From the NCBI RefSeq assembly GCF_001039355.2, contig NW_019774280.1, positions 34,401 through 98,400 of the forward strand: a DNA stretch of 64,000 bases, given 5' to 3'. Numbering within the stretch: position 1 is the first letter of the stretch; each line of letters starts with the position of its first letter. A program made the translations under genes and the position numbers. Positions 54,701 to 64,000 of the stretch are shown one piece after another. A model generated the notes under the pieces. The model was not told where the DNA came from, ran no database searches, and saw only the letters and a list, made by a program, of their open reading frames with translations. The DNA comes from Lingula anatina. Its lineage: Eukaryota > Brachiopoda > Lingulata > Lingulida > Lingulidae.

Positions 54701-57700
54701 ATTTAAATCATTTAATCAATTATAAGTGATTTATCTATATTATTTCACATTAAAAATAAGTACAGCTATGACTGTCTGTGATAATGAATAATTCCACTCC
54801 TTCAGCAGATACACTTGGTTGCTTTTAGTGCAAATACTAATGATTTAGCATCATGATCATTTCCATTACATTTTCTTCTTCAAAGCTAAGAGAAAAGTAC
54901 ATTTCTAGAAAAACCTTAACTTCTTGTGAAAACGCAGCTGTTTTCATCTTCTATGTCCAATATGTCATCAACCATTGTTTCCAATACAAAAAGAAATAAA
55001 TTATTATACTGAACAATATTTTTGAATCAGATAATTTTTAAAATATGTCTTACCTTCCTCTTCTTGCTGTGTGTTACCTTCATTGTGCTCATCCTCAAAA
55101 TCCCCTTCATAAGCCAGGTCTCCACGTGAAGACCTCCCACCACCTACAACACACAGGGAATGTGTTAGGTGAGAAACACCAGATTGTGCTCTTGGTACAG
55201 CATGACACTGCACATCACCTGGGCTCCGTATCTCGAAAGGTTTGCTATGTTGCGCACGTGTCCAAGCGTCTCGATTCCATGGCCCCGTATCTCAAAATAG
55301 AATCGGTTATGGAATTGAGACACTAACGCACATGCGCAACATAGCGAACCTTTCGAGATACGGAGCCCTGGTCTGTTCATGACAGGTCTATTTTACATAC
55401 TGTTAGATGAACTTTTCATATCCAAGCATTTCAGTACATTGTCAATGATTTATCTTCAGTTTTTTTCTTTTTTTTTTTTTTAATAAGGTCATTAAAATAT
55501 CAAGAAGAATTTATTACAGTGAGTTAAGAAATCATTGCTTATCATTGTGCAAAAGAATAATAAAATATTCCTCAAAAACAAAATCATGTACATACAAGTA
55601 TTGGCTGTTGATTCCTAATAGAAATATTATAATGTAGGCACTAATAGAAGGGTTATTTCATTATACGCAACTAATGCTTAAATATATCTATTTCTTTGCT
55701 TTTCCCATATTTCAGAGTAGATTAAAGATGATATCAAACATCTACATAGCTCAAAAGTTTGATGAAAGAGAAACATCCAAAGAAAATGTCATATTAAACA
55801 AGAATATGCAGTTATTGTTATACTTAGATGTTCTCTACTTCTATGGCTTTACATAATAACAAGGCCTAGGATAAGACCTTTGACTATATAAATGAAAATA
55901 AAATAGAATAAATGAATTGCTGAAGCTTTAAATTGGCAAAAGAACTGCAAAATAAACCAACAGCATCAAGAAACTGTCAAGAAACCCAGATGGAAATATG
56001 AATATCAGAACTGCAAAAACAGAAAAATACAAAGAATATATAGTTCAGACAACATGGAAAAAAATCAAGACTTCTGGTTTATACCTTTGCCATGGGTCTT
56101 CTTGTCTGAAAGCAAATAATGTGTTTGTATGTACTAACGTACAATAATTGAAACAACTATGCTTATAAAGTAATGCTTCAACATTTACCACATCAAATAA
56201 AATGCTGAACCCTTCTGTCGTGTTTGTGATTACACGAGAACACAAATCACTGTGTGTTAAATCATAAGTGAAAAAACCTGACAGCTATTCAATTCACAAC
56301 ATCAGCCACTGTGACACCAAAGGTGACAAGCATTTCACTTCTGCAGCACTGATGTGACACAATGTAGCATTGAACTATAATCTAGCCATACAACACAAAC
56401 ACATTGCCAAAGTCAAACAGTGTAAAACTCCATCAACATCTACATGAAGAACTACACCTGTTATGAAATAGGTTCATCAATGGGTGTAGATGGTAAAAAA
56501 GCTAAATAGTTTTTAAGACTAAACATGTTTTTACCTATGCCACATGGTGATTTACTCACTGATGAATGGTTGAAACCTGATGTTGCATGGATAACATGTT
56601 AAGCCTTTTTTTCAAACAACTTATTTTTTTACCAACTAGACCTGTAGTATGTATAATACACTTCTGTCATGCAATGCATACACTGTTTTTTATATAATTT
56701 ACACTGAAAATCTAGCAATGCAAGTCAATGCCATAAGTATAATTCAATGTTACTAGACTAAGTACATAGAATAACACCTAAAGCAAGTCTGCATGCTCTA
56801 CTACTCTCACCCTAACTGCTAACTGTTACTTCCCATCCCCCCTTCAAACAATTAGAACTTGACTATACACCACAACATTTACACTAACTTAACTTAAGAG
56901 TGAATTCCAATAAAAATGTACTGCTTTTGTCTTCAAGAGAATGAAATATTTTGAAAAAAGTACTTTGAAAAATGAAATAATCTTGATTTGGTAATCTAAA
57001 AAAAGGAAAATATTCATCTCTTTTCAAGTGGCTGGGATATTATGATGAGAAATTATCTTGATTTGATTAAACGTTTAAAGAATTAAATGTATATTTTCAA
57101 ATAAATAAAATATATTTAAAAGATTGAAATAATCTTGATTTTGGTTTTCAAAAACTGTCAAAATGGCACATAAGGAAAATGGAATTTTAAACCATAAACA
57201 CCTCCACTTTGAAGCAAGCCAGGCAGTCTAAACAAAGCAATTTAAAGTCTACATGAAACATTCTCACATCCATGGCAATATCAGTATATGTATATACTAA
57301 GCATAACACAATATCTATCATCTGAACCACATCATGTAACTAAACAATTAAACTAACTTTTACATCCACTCTGTGAGATTTCCTCAAAATCCTGTTCATA
57401 TTCATACTCCTCTGTCACTGCTGTGTTAGTAGTGTTAGTAGCATGTGGCTGGCAATGCCCTGCAGTTAGTAGGTATCATGTATGTAGACATATTTTACAG
57501 AACCAAGGTAGGGAAGGGGCTCAAAAGTCTTTCTCATCATTATGGCATGAATTAATTATAAAGGTAGGGTGCTGTATCATATATTTTGTCCCGAGATTCT
57601 ACATTAAATATGACCCTCAGTACATTCTTCTCTCAAAGGGTTTTTCCCTGACTTTCCAGATTACCTCAATGACAGTATATGAATAATAAAATCAGAGCTG

Positions 57701-60700
57701 TACCCTGAGTTTCCAGCTTACTTTATTAGTAAGGTCCTAAACTATTCAGGAGTGGTACCCCAACTTTCCAGCTTACCTCAGTAAGATCATGAACTATCAA
57801 TGAGTTGTACCCTGAGTTTCCAACTTACCTGAGAGTGCCCCCATCCCAGTGCTATCCACATCACTCTTGTGTTCATAGTGGGAGCCCTTGGCACTCTGGT
57901 CTTCCTTGGGCTGTCTGTGAGAGGTACGGGACTTGGTACTGGTACTGCCTGCACGGTACCCCTGCTGTTCCTGCACTGTGCTGTCCTCATCATCATAGTC
58001 CTGGGGAACAGAAGAAATTTGAGGAAATTATATTTTTTTGTTGTCTTTTGTATAATAAAGGAAAAAGTAAATCATTTCTAAAGACTATACAGTATCACGT
58101 TTTTGATAAAGGGCTAAAATTGGTGCCTTGTATGCAAAATCCTTCAATCTCTAAAGAAATAATTTATGCATTTTTTTTAACAAGAACATTTTTTTTTTCA
58201 TATGTGTTCACCCAAATTCCCTTAAAGGGTCCTTTTAAAACATCTTTACCTTCTTTTAGGTTCTTTTATGCAACATGATAAACTAAACATTAGTGAGGCC
58301 ATGAATTTGTGATATTAATACATTTATGATTAATTTTTTTCTTTAATTTTTTTCTTATTGTAGTAAATGGTTATTTGGGATGAAAATTTAGAGAAAAAAA
58401 AACACATTGTAATATCTGATTAAGAGGTTTTTTTTATAAACTCACATCCTCTGCATCAGACTCATCATAGTACTCCTCAGGGAAGTCACCACCAACAGCC
58501 TCATCAAACAGAGCCAAGAAGGACGGCAAAGTGAATTGGTATTCTCTCTGCACCGCAGACATGCTCCGCAAGATGGCGTACAGCATGGCACCTCTTCGCG
58601 CAATAGGGAACAGCTCGTCTTTCAGCATGTCCAGTTCCTCAAGGAAAAGTTGCGTTTCGTGGAGCTTTTGGGCCATCTGAAAGATAAATTCAAATGATAT
58701 TGTGGAAGTATTCTAAATTACCTTTGATATACTAAGTAGTATGCGATTTAGAAAAAAAGATATATAAGAAGATTAATGAGAAGCAATTTGATGTTGATAA
58801 TCATATCAATCTTCCAAGATATTGCTGGCACCTATTAATCATTTAGCAATCTTCAAATTATATCAATTCCAATAATCCACAAAATTTAATTCCCATTACA
58901 AATTACCTTACAGTGTGCAATCAATATCCCCAAGTAAACAAATCCACCAACTTTGTGCTTCTGTATGTATTTCTATAGAGAAGAAATGAAACAGCATGAT
59001 AATTTATCAAATAATTACCTGTGTCTTCTTCTGTTGCGCATCTGAGATGAATTCCACCTCTCTCTCGTCCCAGCTGTCTCCGTGGCCAAGCATGTCTCTC
59101 TTGGAATACTCCATTATCCGATCCAGAACCTCCTTCTGGCGATGAATATTCTTCAGCGCCAGCTTCCGCTCCTTGTACAACTCTGGTCGAACCCGTGCAA
59201 AGGCTCGTGACAGCAGGTCCTCCACCAGCGTCTCTCCGGACATCCCGTAATTGATGAGGGTTGTTCTGGATGCGACGTGGGGACTGAATTGAGGCTTGTG
59301 AGAACGTGTTGCCAGATTGAGGCGGAAATCAGGGTGGCACAAGATGCGGCGTCCACAAAAACGGATCATCCTTGGCTCTGATGAGGGAAATAGAAGTTGT
59401 AAAGAAATCTGAGTTTGTATGTACCACTACTTATTAAATGTATACAAAAGATGTGAACAATAACATTAAAACAACAGAGTATGTTCTACACATTTAAATC
59501 AACATCCTAACTTTGTTCAAATTATTCATCATGTCTTATGTTCAATATGTCTTATGATCAAATATGCCTTTGAGCCCAAACCTTTACCTTCATTTTCATC
59601 ATTTTCATATGCAGTGTTTCTATGGTGTATCAGCGGCATGATCATACTGTCCAGGTTGTTCTCACAGTTCTCTAGAAGCACTGGCCGTCCCTTCATTATA
59701 GCTTTCTCTATAGCCACCATTACCTGGGGGTCAGACCTGGAGCCATGATGAAACATTTTAGATATACGCACTAAAATGTGAAATGTTCATTGTAACCTTC
59801 AATCTTTTTGTTTCTTTGGGCTTGTATCTTTTTAGTATTGCACTTCTGTGTGTATGTGTGTGTGTGTGCGTGCATGCATGCATGCGTGTGTGCGTGCATG
59901 TGTGTGTGTGTGTGTGTATTGGGGGGGGTACTTTCACAATATGATTTTAACAGTTATCAATCTAAAGTCTTGTTTACCATTTTTAGAATTTTAATTCAAT
60001 TTATTTCAATGACTTATAGGTGGCATTGGAAGAATAAAAATAAAACAAAGGAATAAGAATGGCTCTCTAGTCCCTGAGATAGCAGGGTATTATTTTGAAC
60101 ACATCTCTTGTCAGCAGTCTTCATGTTAATATCAAACACAAGTTATCACACTTGAAGTGCAGTGCGTAATACCACACAGAACTGGGCGTTAATTGTACTG
60201 TTGGTGAGTACACAAGCTGAAAGCAAATACCATTCTAGATGGAATTCTAAACCATACAATTCATGGAGGGACTGGGGGAGAGTTGAAGATGTACTAAAAG
60301 ATATTTTTTTTTACTTAATTCATTATCTCTTGGTATATCTAATGGATAGATAAACTAAATGGTTTTCATAAAGTTGAAACAAGAGGCTAGGATGAGAAAG
60401 GGAGGAGGGACACTATATTTAATAACACAGTGTGGAAGAAACTTTTTTAACTTAATATAGTACCTATTGGCACATCTACTGGATAGAGAAGAGATGGGTT
60501 GTATCATAAGGTGATGGGGAGAGGTTCTCATGAGGCACTATATATATATCACAAAACTGTGGGGAAGAAACCAATAGAAATCTGTGTAACAAGTCAAACT
60601 GAATTGAATTTGCAAATCATCACATCAAAAGTGCCATTATTGGTGGAGTCGTGGAGATATAATATTAAATAAGTCCACTTTAAAAAGTTGGCATCTCAAA

Positions 60701-63694
60701 ACTCATGGTGAATTCATAAATCACTAACAAGTGAACATGGTCAGCAGTGTGATCTGGTGTATACAAATGACGTTCAAATTTTGTCTGTACATTTTGTCAT
60801 TCGTATTTTCAAATAAATTACTGGCAACAAAACACTTCAAAGTTATAAATAAACCACACATGAATTGGTGCAATACGCCATGTGCAAAACATTCAAATGA
60901 TAATCTCTAGATCAAACTGCATTTCTCTCTCTCTTTTTTTAATTGCGTGTGTGTGTGTAGAAACACATCAAAGAATGCTCTACTTTTTATTTCCTGTAGC
61001 AGTGCGCCTAGTGGAAACTCCTGCTCCAGCACGACGTGACCGCCTCAAACGTGATTGGCTAACATAAGAATCAGGTGAAGACAGAAAAGATATGAGGGCG
61101 ATAGGTCTCTCTCTGTTTCTATTGAGAAGATGTTTGTCTACGAGACTTCTGTCTCGAAGCTGTCAGAAGGCAATGTGGTAACATTTGGTTAAAATTTCTT
61201 TTTCTTATCATAGTTAGTTTTCTTCATAAAATGTCTTCATTGAACCAGACTGGGTTTTCAATGAAAACATGTCATAATCCAGTCAAAAATATTGAACTTA
61301 CTATATCAAATATCTGTAAAAATGTATTTTAACTATAATAAATCAATGTCCAACAGCACAAAGTTAACACACTGCCTTCTAATACATAAGACATTACTAA
61401 GGTACTCTATGAACTAAGATAACTACATACATACCATCTTTGTTAAAAAGTAAATTATAAAATCAAAAATTAATAATTAAATTGTGTCAAAATCCTCTAA
61501 CTACATGTTTTTTCAAAAGCTTACTGATTAAACTGAAAATTCAATTATCAACAATTATCAACAATTAATTCTTAATTAATAGCAGACAAAATATTGGCTG
61601 GTAAATATAAGTTAATTTTTTCTATGGCTATTGACAAATGGAACTTAATATGTCAATTAGTTCTTTAATTTTGTCAGCTTACAAATGATTACATGGACAG
61701 ACAAATATTAATACAAACACTGCACAACAGAACATTAACAAATTTAATACTTACTTGGGTTATATAGCTAAAGTTTACATATGATATTCTAGTAAATCAT
61801 GATAAGTTGGTCAACACATTACAGATCTATATTAATTATAGTAAAGCTATCAGTTATATGCCATTTTTAAAATCAGTTTATATCTACAGTATTTTTTTTT
61901 TTCAAAAAATTATTTTCAAAATATAATCACAAGCAGTCACATATCCAGCCAAACCCTTTCTCTACTTAGGAATCAATTCCCATGTTTGTTTTTTCATGGT
62001 TTCTGTTGTCATGGTAACTGTAAACATACCTTGTGTCTACATCCAGGATAATCAGTTTTTTCTTGTTCATGCTACGGTTCAGCCATTTCAGCCAGGAGAT
62101 CCCCTCACCATAGGGATCAACTAGCATAGGGGGACGCTGCCACGAGGAGTAAGCTATAGCCGCATTCTCGATCTGACGAGGACCGAAATCTGAAAGCCGA
62201 AAATTGTACATCATCATTCTAATGGGAAATGTAGAGTTGGTTTATAACTTAATGGGAATCTTCTGACTGGTTTAAATATATTTTATGCAATAAAACTAAG
62301 TTACAAGTACTATGAATACAGATATTTGCATTAAATTGGAAAGGTCCAGACAAGAAGTTACATATTGTCAAATGGAAAAAAAGCAAGAAAGTTATCACAA
62401 AAGCGGGAAATTTACTAAAATTCACTGACAGCCATACCATTATGCTGAATATAGATGAAATATAAATAAGTTAATGAAAAAAAATACAATATCATTAACA
62501 CAACTGAATTTTTTTCTTACTCTCACAGAATGGAACAGGGGCGTAACCAGGCATACGCACGGATGCACTGTGCGTACAATTTTTTGAGCCAACCATGATA
62601 TTATTCTCCATAAATTCAGTGTATTTTTCACGGAATATAATCGTACCTGGGAATTTTCAAAATCTGTGGGTACAACTTTAAATGGTCTGGTTACACCCCT
62701 GTGGAACACCTTTCTTCAAAATATACAAGCTTTAACAATCATGTTACAAGGAATCTAATTTATTTCACACCTAAAAAGTTGTAAACCAACACACCACGAC
62801 CCACCTTTCCGTATCCACTCATACAGCGTCTTCTCCCCAACCAACAGTTTCACCAGACTCCGTACATACTGGTTATACTGCTGGGCAGTTATCAGCGGAA
62901 TACTGCCTCCGTCTGTCCCAGACTCACTCGGCTCCGTGGCATTCTCATGTTCCTCCTGGATCCTGGCCAGTTGCTGCTGGTCTCCTGTGTCTTGTGGTCC
63001 TCTCGAGCCTTCTCTGCTTTTACGTGGAGTGGCTACTGAATGTTAAAGTCATCAGTCAGAATACTGACTACTAGTTTATATTGATTGCTAAAACTGAAGG
63101 ATATTTCTGTGAAAAGGCCAAAGAAAATTTAAAAATTAATAATTTTGTTGAGTAATGAGACAAGCGACATCTATTATTGGTTTTAAATTATCGCTGTCTT
63201 AATGTGGTGATGAAGATGTTTACCAGCATTGTCCTGTTGCTCCTGTCCTTGCTGTACTGTGGTGCCCTCTTGTTCAGGAAGAGCCCCTTCCACAGCTGGG
63301 TCAGTCTAGAAATAAAAAGTTGTTGGAATGTGTGTGTGTAATTAGTAAAGAAAAATACATACAATGATGGTGTAAAACCAAAATTTTCTTTTACTAGGTC
63401 TTAATTTCTTTCTCTTCTTCCTTTGCCTCAGTGCATGTACCACTTACTTCTTCATGTATATTTAAATGACATATGATATGTAAATGACATATTCTATATA
63501 ATATACTTTAAAAATTATCATATAATGAAACAATTTTCTTCCACTATCTACCTGTTCCTCATTCCCCTCCTCCTCTCCCTCAGCCTCTGGTCCCTTGCCT
63601 TCCTCCAGACACTCCTCCTCCTCCTCTATGGCAGGCAAACCTGAGGCCCCCGCTGCTGTCTTCAGACCTTCTATGGAGAAGTCTATCACACGGC
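45141..63694 (-). CDS. Dynein heavy chain domain protein, DNHD1-like, C-terminal half (27 exons)
   Basis: Exons, high to low: 63552-63694, 63224-63305, 62805-63032, 62030-62189, 59588-59736, 59019-59377, 58446-58676, 57829-58000, 57364-57420, 56085-56105, 55054-55143, 54496-54658, 53974-54083, 53444-53680, 52738-53072, 52174-52354, 51497-51688, 50926-51188, 50536-50674, 50047-50155, 49607-49886, 49086-49287, 48632-48837, 48170-48309, 47714-47825, 46245-46338, 45141-46018. All GT-AG, all phases agree; 1776 residues to the stop. Dynein hallmarks occur in the expected order: AAA5 (PRQIENAAIAYSSWQRPPML), AAA6 (PIARRGAMLYAILRSMSAVQ; SLYDEHALLFATMV), the AAA6 end (CWILIENLHLSPQSF; NTLVWITSEPSS) and the C-terminal domain (GLYIRDLLMQGACWD). 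The match is too degenerate for an axonemal motor, and acidic inserts plus the tail favour DNHD1, a protein linked to sperm flagella in vertebrates. The paralogue assignment is an inference. The gene continues beyond the right edge. Confidence 0.85.
45285..45460 (-). repeat. 39-base intragenic repeat encoding SPxASQAGSVKG
   Basis: CACTGAGCCAGCTTG recurs at 45303, 45342, 45381 and 45420 (period 39), with a fifth degenerate copy to the left. Equivalent positions in the left copy are 40139-40314. In frame, so copy number can change without frameshift. Confidence 0.92.
46205..46241. repeat. (TG)n microsatellite beside the penultimate-exon donor
   Basis: About 18 TG units directly adjoining the donor of exon 46245-46338. 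The left copy has only five to six units at the corresponding place. Confidence 0.95.
46245..46338 (-). CDS. Dynein-like penultimate exon
   Basis: 94 bases, phase 0 in, phase 1 out, encoding ARQVCALTLPLASKDPVE and TWQLATVALILDPG, which corresponds to the last beta strands of the dynein C-terminal domain (TKxKPxKWxLAGVALLL). Confidence 0.88.
46655..47759. repeat. 61-base minisatellite, 18 near-identical units
   Basis: TTCATGAAGACTGGGACATC recurs every 61 bases from 46681 to 47718, essentially without mismatch. On the - strand each unit is 39 bases of exon end (QISLYDVPVFMNR) plus 22 bases of intron start, so each carries an intact splice donor and an acceptor-like ATATCACACAG. 61 is not a multiple of 3, and reading through the first unit meets a stop in the second. 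Confidence 0.97.
47714..47825 (-). CDS. Dynein-like exon whose 3' end seeded the 61-base array
   Basis: Encodes SFLYPMPLMYVKPVMRSELE and EMKQQISLYDVPVFMNR, matching the dynein CPVYKT region near the C terminus. The last 13 codons plus the donor (AGG|GTAGGT) form the repeat unit copied downstream. I chose the first donor because it restores phase 0 with the next exon at 46338. Confidence 0.85.
48170..51688 (-). CDS. Dynein-like AAA6 end and C-terminal domain exons
   Basis: Exons 51497-51688, 50926-51188, 50536-50674, 50047-50155, 49607-49886, 49086-49287, 48632-48837 and 48170-48309. Markers: NTLVWITSEPSSRVPPQLIQ, YALNTTPLSHWERVKTFSQP, MVYGNILVNAWDQDYSAALV (dynein GGRVTDDxD), WLTDLRKHYSQLNSW, VLWLGGLVKPQALFTALRQ (FWLSGFFFPQxFLTA) and IEQMEVQDEGGLYIRDLLMQ. 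These place the segment at the end of the motor ring and the C-terminal cap. Confidence 0.88.
49987..50032. repeat. (AAAT)n microsatellite
   Basis: About 11 tetranucleotide units in the intron just below exon 50047-50155. Confidence 0.95.
51690..51740. repeat. (AAT)n microsatellite abutting a splice acceptor
   Basis: About 16 units. On the - strand the repeat forms the tract immediately before the acceptor of exon 51497-51688, so the acceptor lacks a normal pyrimidine tract. Confidence 0.95.
52174..55143 (-). CDS. Dynein-like AAA6 exons
   Basis: Exons 55054-55143, 54496-54658, 53974-54083, 53444-53680, 52738-53072 and 52174-52354. After the remaining acidic insert (EGDFEDEHNEGNTQQEEE) come VDAVTTTLYQHIKQSLYDEH, LLFATMVTLNI, DFHRMLLVRMMRPDRTPAAM (LRPDK in dyneins), and HQVEKALEEGQKKDCWILIE followed by NLHLSPQSF (the WVxLQNCHL motif). 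The order matches AAA6 of canonical dyneins. Extra Glu-rich segments (KNTEEEDDGIPEDPDIP) sit between helices. Confidence 0.86.
54309..54332. repeat. A homopolymer
   Basis: 24 A residues in the intron between exons 53974-54083 and 54496-54658; on the gene strand it is a T run. Confidence 0.95.
55221..55368. mobile_element. 148-base near-perfect foldback element in a dynein intron
   Basis: The two arms of about 40 bases (GGGCTCCGTATCTCGAAAGG at the left, its complement at the right) differ at only about two positions. Inside is a second, weaker copy of the arm motif (CCCCGTATCTCAAAATAG). MITE-like, non-coding, in the intron between exons 56085-56105 and 55054-55143. High arm identity suggests recent activity. 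Confidence 0.75.
56085..56105 (-). CDS. 21-base microexon of the dynein-like gene
   Basis: Bounded by CAG and GTATAA, phase 1 at both ends, encoding KKTHGK between the acidic insert exons. It is needed for neither frame nor fold, so it could be skipped. Short exons can be chance; support comes from both splice sites and the phase match. Confidence 0.5.
57364..58676 (-). CDS. Dynein-like AAA5-AAA6 linker with acidic insert
   Basis: Exons 58446-58676, 57829-58000 and 57364-57420. The first encodes KDELFPIARRGAMLYAILRS, a standard dynein helix, then QREYQFTLPSFLALFDEAVG. From DFPEEYYDESDAED onward the sequence becomes an acidic, Ser/Gln-rich insert not present in canonical dyneins. The ORF in another frame at 57787-57996 is a shadow. 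Confidence 0.82.
57640..57830. repeat. Degenerate 52-57-base array carrying donor-like sites
   Basis: Four diverged units at about 57646, 57703, 57758 and 57810 share CCCTGAGTTTCCAGCTTAC. On the - strand three contain a GAGGTAAG- or AGTAAGC-like donor followed by TGGAAA. The last unit includes the real donor of exon 57829-58000. Confidence 0.7.
59019..59736 (-). CDS. Dynein-like AAA5 exons
   Basis: Exons 59588-59736 and 59019-59377. They encode VAIEKAIMKGRPVLLENCEN (the dynein GxPxLIENVxE motif) and FRLNLATRSHKPQFSP (FRLYITTKxxNPHY in dyneins), followed by the long helix LVEDLLSRAFARVRPELYKE. Alignment to AAA5 is unambiguous. Confidence 0.88.
59737..62029 (-). other. 2.3 kb intron of the dynein-like gene
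   Basis: AT-rich, with a TG/GC-alternating tract at 59845-59920 followed by a G run. No exon or element recognised. Confidence 0.75.
59845..59920. repeat. (TG)n / TGCA alternating tract
   Basis: Alternating purine-pyrimidine stretch (TGTGTG, TGCATGCATGCATGCG), a sequence type prone to Z-DNA. Confidence 0.9.
62030..63694 (-). CDS. Dynein-like exons 1-4 of this window: stalk exit and start of AAA5
   Basis: Exons 63552-63694, 63224-63305, 62805-63032 and 62030-62189. The first two encode VIDFSIEGLKTAAGASG and then a Glu-rich and Gln-rich stretch unlike ordinary dyneins. The third ends with SLVKLLVGEKTLYEWIRK, which aligns with the dynein segment just before AAA5. The fourth encodes MLVDPYGEGISWLKWL, the counterpart of the dynein IDPQGQAxxWIK motif, and KKLIILDVDTR. 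The first exon begins with two bases completing a codon from an exon outside the window. Confidence 0.85.
62190..62804 (-). other. Intron between exons 62030-62189 and 62805-63032
   Basis: About 615 bases. The segment near 62520-62710 contains a pair reading GGGGCGTAACCAGGCATACG on + and GGTTACACCCCTG further right, giving a diverged inverted pair that may be a degraded foldback element. No coding content. Confidence 0.5.
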
Positions 63695-63844
63695 CTGAAA
63701 TAACACATTTCATAACTCAGAAAATTCAGTTTAATTTTTAAGCACTGGTACTTTCAGCAATTAAATTTTATATACATGCTCACATCTCCTCCACCTGTCT
63801 ATTTTGAAGATCTCTTGTCAGTTTATTGAAAATTCAATTATGCT

Positions 63845-63902
63845 TGTGTGTGTGTGTGTGTGTCAGTGTGTGTGTCAGTGTGTGTGTCAGGGTGTGTGTG
63901 TC

Positions 63903-64000
<98 letters not shown>
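63845..64000. repeat. (TG)n microsatellite running off the window end
   Basis: About 75 TG units with CAG interruptions in the first part (63863-63905), then pure TG to the last base. True length unknown. Confidence 0.97.

Larger units (their letters stand above)
55144..57363 (-). other. Introns around the microexon
   Basis: Two AT-rich introns (941 and 1258 bases) flanking the 21-base exon. Apart from the foldback element at 55221-55368, I see nothing recognisable. Confidence 0.7.

Noticed and set aside
57787-57996. - frame rich in Arg/Pro/Val
   Set aside because: Wrong frame of exon 57829-58000; the frame that keeps phase with both neighbouring exons reads DYDDEDSTVQEQQG.
1-64000. tRNA, rRNA or complete autonomous transposon
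   Set aside because: None recognised by eye on either strand; only short foldback elements and the transposase-derived exon are present.

Overview
This is eukaryotic nuclear DNA from an animal. Coding sequence lies in short exons with GT-AG introns, introns reach 16 kb, and the intervening DNA is AT-rich with microsatellites, long G or C runs and short foldback elements. A NAB corepressor plus a dynein-like gene, high divergence between two near-identical segments, and 50-200 base foldback repeats fit a bilaterian invertebrate, probably marine and highly heterozygous. I cannot name the species.

Two genes account for almost all recognisable coding sequence and point tail to tail. On the + strand, 4821-37213 is a NAB-type (NGFI-A/EGR binding) transcriptional corepressor with ten coding exons (615 residues, every splice phase consistent). 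On the - strand, from the right edge down to 45141, are the last 27 exons (1776 residues, all phases consistent) of a divergent dynein heavy chain. It is most like DNHD1: AAA5, AAA6 and the dynein C-terminal domain are recognisable, with acidic inserts and a Ser/Pro-rich repeat tail. Its N-terminal half lies outside the window.

Most notable feature: inside NAB intron 4 is an intact 942-base exon (25075-26016). It has a good acceptor, the right phase to join NAB exon 4, a stop codon and a poly(A) signal. It encodes a Pipsqueak-type helix-turn-helix followed by two copies of a CENP-B/Tigger-type DNA-binding region, with no transposase catalytic core. An mRNA ending there would join the NAB EGR-binding domain to a transposon-derived DNA-binding module in place of the NAB repression domain.

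From 36503 to about 46700 a roughly 5.1 kb segment is present twice in direct orientation, separated by one N at 41649. Each copy carries the last NAB exon and the last two dynein exons. The junction lies in a 61-base minisatellite, so the likeliest explanation is two haplotypes placed end to end in the assembly. Divergence is strikingly uneven: about 1% in the left part and 5-8%, mostly silent, in the right part. The 61-base array (18 units, 46655-47759) repeats the last 39 bases of a dynein exon plus its splice donor; a second, weaker array at 57640-57830 does the same at another exon of this gene.

The rest holds a CpG-rich candidate promoter and 5' UTR (about 2440-3890), several MITE-like foldback families (some nested), and many simple repeats. 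I saw no tRNA, rRNA, CRISPR array or complete autonomous transposon.
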